Shown: one piece after another, positions 61,526-64,000 of the stretch | Numbering within the stretch: the first letter of the stretch is position 1 | Layout: the number at the start of each line of letters is the position of its first letter | Assembly (NCBI RefSeq): GCF_015330165.1 | Contig: NZ_JADDXT010000002.1 | Span: 1,610,504-1,674,503 of the forward strand | Length of the DNA: 64,000 nucleotides | Direction: 5' to 3' | DNA from: Zobellia roscoffensis | GTDB taxonomy: Bacteria > Bacteroidota > Bacteroidia > Flavobacteriales > Flavobacteriaceae | Translations under genes and position numbers: made by a program | Notes under the pieces: generated by a model | Databases searched by the model: none | The model's input: the letters and a program-made list of their open reading frames with translations, nothing else | What the model was told of the DNA's origin: nothing

Positions 61526-62860
61526 TTGAAGGCGGAAATCAATTTTAAGTCCATTAATAAGTTAGCTATACCAGCAACAGTTGCGGGTATTGCGGAACCG
61601 TTATTGTCCATTACGGATACCGCTATTGTGGGTAATATTACCGTAGACGGATTGGAATCTCTGGCTGCAGCGGGAATCGTCGGTTCTTTTCTATCCATGT
61701 TGATATGGATATTAGGTCAGACGCGCAGCGCTATATCAGCTATAATCTCACAATATTTGGGTGCAGGTCGCATAGAGGAAGTGAAAACCTTGCCAGCACA
61801 AGCTATATTCCTGAATATCGGGCTGAGTATTCTAGTACTGCTGTCTACAATTTTTATAGTTGAGGACATTTTTCAATTGCTCAATGCCACGGGAAAGATT
61901 CTCCAGTATTGTGTTTCGTATTATTCTATTCGTGTGTGGGGCTTTCCGTTAACCCTTTTTGTATTTGCCGTAATGGGTATTTTTCGTGGTTTGCAGAATA
62001 CGTATTACCCTATGTTGATTGCTATTGTTGGGGCCGTTCTTAATGTGGTGTTGGACTTTATTTTTGTGTACGGAATAGAAGGTGTTCTTGAACCTATGTA
62101 TTTAGAAGGTGCCGCATGGGCAAGCCTTTTGGCACAGGGTGTTATGGCTATTATTGCTTTTGTATTGTTGATTACAAAGACCAATATAAACCTACGCTTA
62201 CAATTACCCGTTCATAATGAATTGGGTAGATTGGTCATTATGAGCCTGAATCTTTTTGTACGGGCATTGGCTCTAAATACTGCTTTGATCTTGGCGGTTC
62301 GCGAAGCTACTGAACTGGGACCAAAATATATTGGAGCACACACCATAGCGGTCAATATCTGGTTGTTTTCCGCCTTTTTTATTGATGGATATGCCGCTGC
62401 GGGAAATATTATGGGCGGTAGGCTTCTGGGTGCTAAAGATTATGATGGCTTATGGTTACTTGCCAAGAAAATATTGCAGTACGGACTTCTAGTAAGTGTG
62501 GCATTGGTTGCCGCAGGATTTCTGTTCTATAAACCGATCGGACTTATTTTTTCAAAGGAAACGGTGGTGCTTCATGCTTTTTATGCCGTGTTTTTTATTG
62601 TGATTTTAGGGTTGCCCATGAATACCGTTGCTTTTATTTTTGATGGAATTTTTAAGGGGATGGGAGAAATGAAATACCTAAGAAATACCCTGTTGGCAGC
62701 TACCTTCTTGGGTTTTGTTCCTGTTCTTTTCTTTGGAAAATATATGAATTGGGGTCTTTACGGAATTTGGATAGCTTTCACCGTTTGGATGGCCATTCGT
62801 GGCGGTGCCCTGGTCGTTAAGTTTATAAGAAAGTTTCGGCCGCTCTTGAAAAACCCCTAA
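61526..62860 (+). CDS. MATE-family efflux transporter
   Basis: 444 residues with 12 predicted helices of the DinF-like branch (I-A-E-P-L-L-S-I-T-D-T-A-I-V-G near the N-terminus, and matching L-N-x-x-L-D-F-I-F-V-Y-G midway). It exports drugs or metabolites using a sodium or proton gradient. No ATG is available near the start; a TTG at 61526 gives the expected N-terminus. It follows the GNAT gene closely. Confidence 0.88.
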   Translation: MKAEINFKSINKLAIPATVAGIAEPLLSITDTAIVGNITVDGLESLAAAGIVGSFLSMLIWILGQTRSAISAIISQYLGAGRIEEVKTLPAQAIFLNIGLSILVLLSTIFIVEDIFQLLNATGKILQYCVSYYSIRVWGFPLTLFVFAVMGIFRGLQNTYYPMLIAIVGAVLNVVLDFIFVYGIEGVLEPMYLEGAAWASLLAQGVMAIIAFVLLITKTNINLRLQLPVHNELGRLVIMSLNLFVRALALNTALILAVREATELGPKYIGAHTIAVNIWLFSAFFIDGYAAAGNIMGGRLLGAKDYDGLWLLAKKILQYGLLVSVALVAAGFLFYKPIGLIFSKETVVLHAFYAVFFIVILGLPMNTVAFIFDGIFKGMGEMKYLRNTLLAATFLGFVPVLFFGKYMNWGLYGIWIAFTVWMAIRGGALVVKFIRKFRPLLKNP

Positions 62861-62899
62861 TTTTAAAAGTACATTTGCTCAACTTTTAAACTGGAATTT

Positions 62900-63667
62900 A
62901 TGGGAACCACTCGTGAAAACGGAAGTCTTTATACTAAAATAGATAATAAAGTAGCCACAATTGAATTTGGCCATCCGGCAAGTAATTCTTTTGTTGCCGA
63001 ACTGTTAGATCGTTTAACTGCCGAGTTCGATAAGCTTTCTGGAAATGATGCTATTTCTGTAATTGTCCTTAGGTCTGAAGGTGATCGTGCTTTTTGTGCT
63101 GGCGCATCTTTTGATGAACTTATGGCAGTTTCTAATCTAGATGAAGGCAAAGTTTTTTTTAGTGGTTTTGCCAATGTCATCAACGCTATGCGCAAATGTA
63201 AAAAAGTAATTGTTGGCCGTATTCAAGGTAAAACAGTAGGTGGAGGTGTCGGTCTTGCTGCTGCGTGTGATTATGCGTATGCGTCCGAAGCGGCATCCAT
63301 ACGTTTGTCCGAACTTACTATAGGCATTGCACCTTTGGTTATAGCCCCCGCTGTGGAACGAAAAATTGGTACTAGTGCTATTTCTGATATGTCTTTGTCT
63401 CCAACCGAATGGAAAAATGCCTACTGGGCGCAAGAAAAAGGGCTTTATTCCAGGGTGTTTGACGATATTAAGGAATTGGATAAAGAGCTAGATTTTCATG
63501 TGCAGAAACTAGCCGGTTATAACCCTGAAGCGCTTCAAGAATGGAAACAGGTGCTATGGCAAGGAACGGACCATTGGAACGACCTATTGGTTGAGCGTGC
63601 TGCCATCACCGGTAGGTTGGTACTTTCAGAGTTTACCAGAAATGCACTCTCAAAATTCAAAAAATAA
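62900..63667 (+). CDS. Enoyl-CoA hydratase/isomerase (crotonase) family protein
   Basis: 255-residue cytoplasmic crotonase. The oxyanion-hole segments F-C-A-G-A-S-F-D-E-L (about 71-80) and G-K-T-V-G-G-G-V-G-L-A-A-A-C-D (about 110-124) are intact. The first catalytic Glu position is occupied (L-S-E-L-T-I-G), while the second loop reads I-A-P-L-V-I-A-P in place of the common G-x-x-P-G-x-G, so it may be a branched-chain (methylglutaconyl-CoA-type) hydratase or a divergent member. 39 bp after the MATE gene. Confidence 0.85.
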   Translation: MGTTRENGSLYTKIDNKVATIEFGHPASNSFVAELLDRLTAEFDKLSGNDAISVIVLRSEGDRAFCAGASFDELMAVSNLDEGKVFFSGFANVINAMRKCKKVIVGRIQGKTVGGGVGLAAACDYAYASEAASIRLSELTIGIAPLVIAPAVERKIGTSAISDMSLSPTEWKNAYWAQEKGLYSRVFDDIKELDKELDFHVQKLAGYNPEALQEWKQVLWQGTDHWNDLLVERAAITGRLVLSEFTRNALSKFKK

Positions 63668-63712
63668 CAATAACCGCCCGTAGAGGACGTTCTACTTTTT
63701 TAAATCTTAATT

Positions 63713-63826
63713 ATGAATATTTTAAATTTCCTGAATGGCGACCTTGTTTTTCCCATTCTAGCCCTTTTTGTTGTGGTTATTTACTTCGTAAACCGCGTTC
63801 GCACTAAAAGGAAGTTCAAAAGATAG
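63713..63826 (+). CDS. 37-residue single-span membrane protein
   Basis: Begins at ATG 63713, ends with TAG at 63826. Residues about 11-27 (V-F-P-I-L-A-L-F-V-V-V-I-Y-F-V) form one transmembrane helix, followed by a strongly basic tail (R-V-R-T-K-R-K-F-K-R). It lies 45 bp after the enoyl-CoA hydratase gene. Similar tiny proteins occur in flavobacteria, but I know no function. Confidence 0.55.
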   Translation: MNILNFLNGDLVFPILALFVVVIYFVNRVRTKRKFKR

Positions 63827-63846
63827 TTTCCTTATATATATATAGA

Positions 63847-64000
63847 TTAACGGGTTTTCAACCAACCGGTAATGCTCAACCGTTCGCGTTTTGCAGGCTT
63901 TACCTCATGCTCTAAATCGCGACTTTCAAAAATAACCGCTCTCCCTGGGAATGGATAAATAGTTTTTGGCTCTTCGCCATTTTTACCATTTAGATAAAGT
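63847..64000 (-). CDS. 2-oxoglutarate/Fe(II) oxygenase (PKHD/P4Hc type), C-terminal end
   Basis: Stop codon at 63847-63849; the frame runs out of the window, leaving 50 residues. They read G-R-A-V-I-F-E-S (beta-strand before the distal metal His), then L-E-H-E-V (the metal-binding His) and R-L-S-I-T-G-W-L-K-T-R, where the Arg binds 2-oxoglutarate. This is the standard end of P4Hc-domain oxygenases. The substrate is unknown. Confidence 0.75.
   Translation of the reverse strand, partial: LYLNGKNGEEPKTIYPFPGRAVIFESRDLEHEVKPAKRERLSITGWLKTR

Overview
The window reads as chromosomal DNA of a marine, alga-associated member of the Bacteroidota, most likely family Flavobacteriaceae (Zobellia, Maribacter or Cellulophaga-like; genus not proven). 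Reasons: low G+C, SusC/SusD pairs, OmpA with calcium-binding TSP3 repeats, Bacteroidota-type promoters (TTG, about 19 nt, TAnnTTTG), near-absence of Shine-Dalgarno sequences, and red-algal galactan enzymes (GH117, GH16).

Layout. 1-5.6 kb: housekeeping (3' part of kbl, an OmpA-family porin, an AddB-like nuclease, an SDR oxidoreductase). 5.9-10.1 kb: uronate operon (uxaC plus a three-part TRAP transporter). 10.3-13.6 kb: minus-strand operon of a metallophosphoesterase, a GT-B glycosyltransferase and a GH1 beta-glucosidase. 14.0-28.7 kb: an organophosphonate locus in two minus-strand operons around a divergent XRE-cupin regulator. Operon A is susC, susD, a phosphodiesterase with CHB_HEX-like and PA14-like modules, a secreted metallo-beta-lactamase-fold hydrolase, a PbfA-like class-III PLP enzyme and a purple-acid-phosphatase-like enzyme. 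Operon B is an MFS transporter with a GlpT/UhpT-like arginine, a TIGR03364-type FAD oxidoreductase and a PhnX-like HAD hydrolase. Both operon leaders carry inverted copies of TTTACAAATA. The inferred scheme is outer-membrane capture of a phosphonate-bearing substrate, release of an aminophosphonate outside the cytoplasm, uptake by the MFS carrier, conversion to phosphonoacetaldehyde and C-P cleavage. This SusCD-coupled locus is my leading candidate for a little-described system.

28.9-37.6 kb: an unrecognised 411-aa protein, then a TonB receptor operon with an M29-like peptidase, an M20 PepD-like dipeptidase and two paralogous NCS1 (cytosine-permease-like) transporters. 38.2-43.0 kb: an undecaprenyl-phosphate sugar transferase and a probable metal-uptake operon (His/Cys-rich small protein, ZnuD-like receptor, acidic lipoprotein). 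43.3-44.5 kb: a soluble GAF histidine kinase.

44.5-60.1 kb: a red-algal galactan utilisation locus (SusC, SusD, glycan-binding lipoprotein, TPR-TM-LuxR regulator, two GH117-family proteins, GH16, DUF1080, secreted VOC protein). Its right end is an intact tRNA-Ala(GGC). Its left end is a decayed copy of that tRNA's 3' part plus its terminator, in the same orientation: the footprint expected of an element integrated in a tRNA gene. No integrase remains. Four near-identical 15-mers (TGTTCAGTTTTTATT) in three regulatory regions of the island suggest a shared operator. 60.2-64 kb: ordinary chromosome (universal stress protein, GNAT, MATE pump, enoyl-CoA hydratase, a 37-aa membrane protein and the 3' end of a 2OG-Fe(II) oxygenase).
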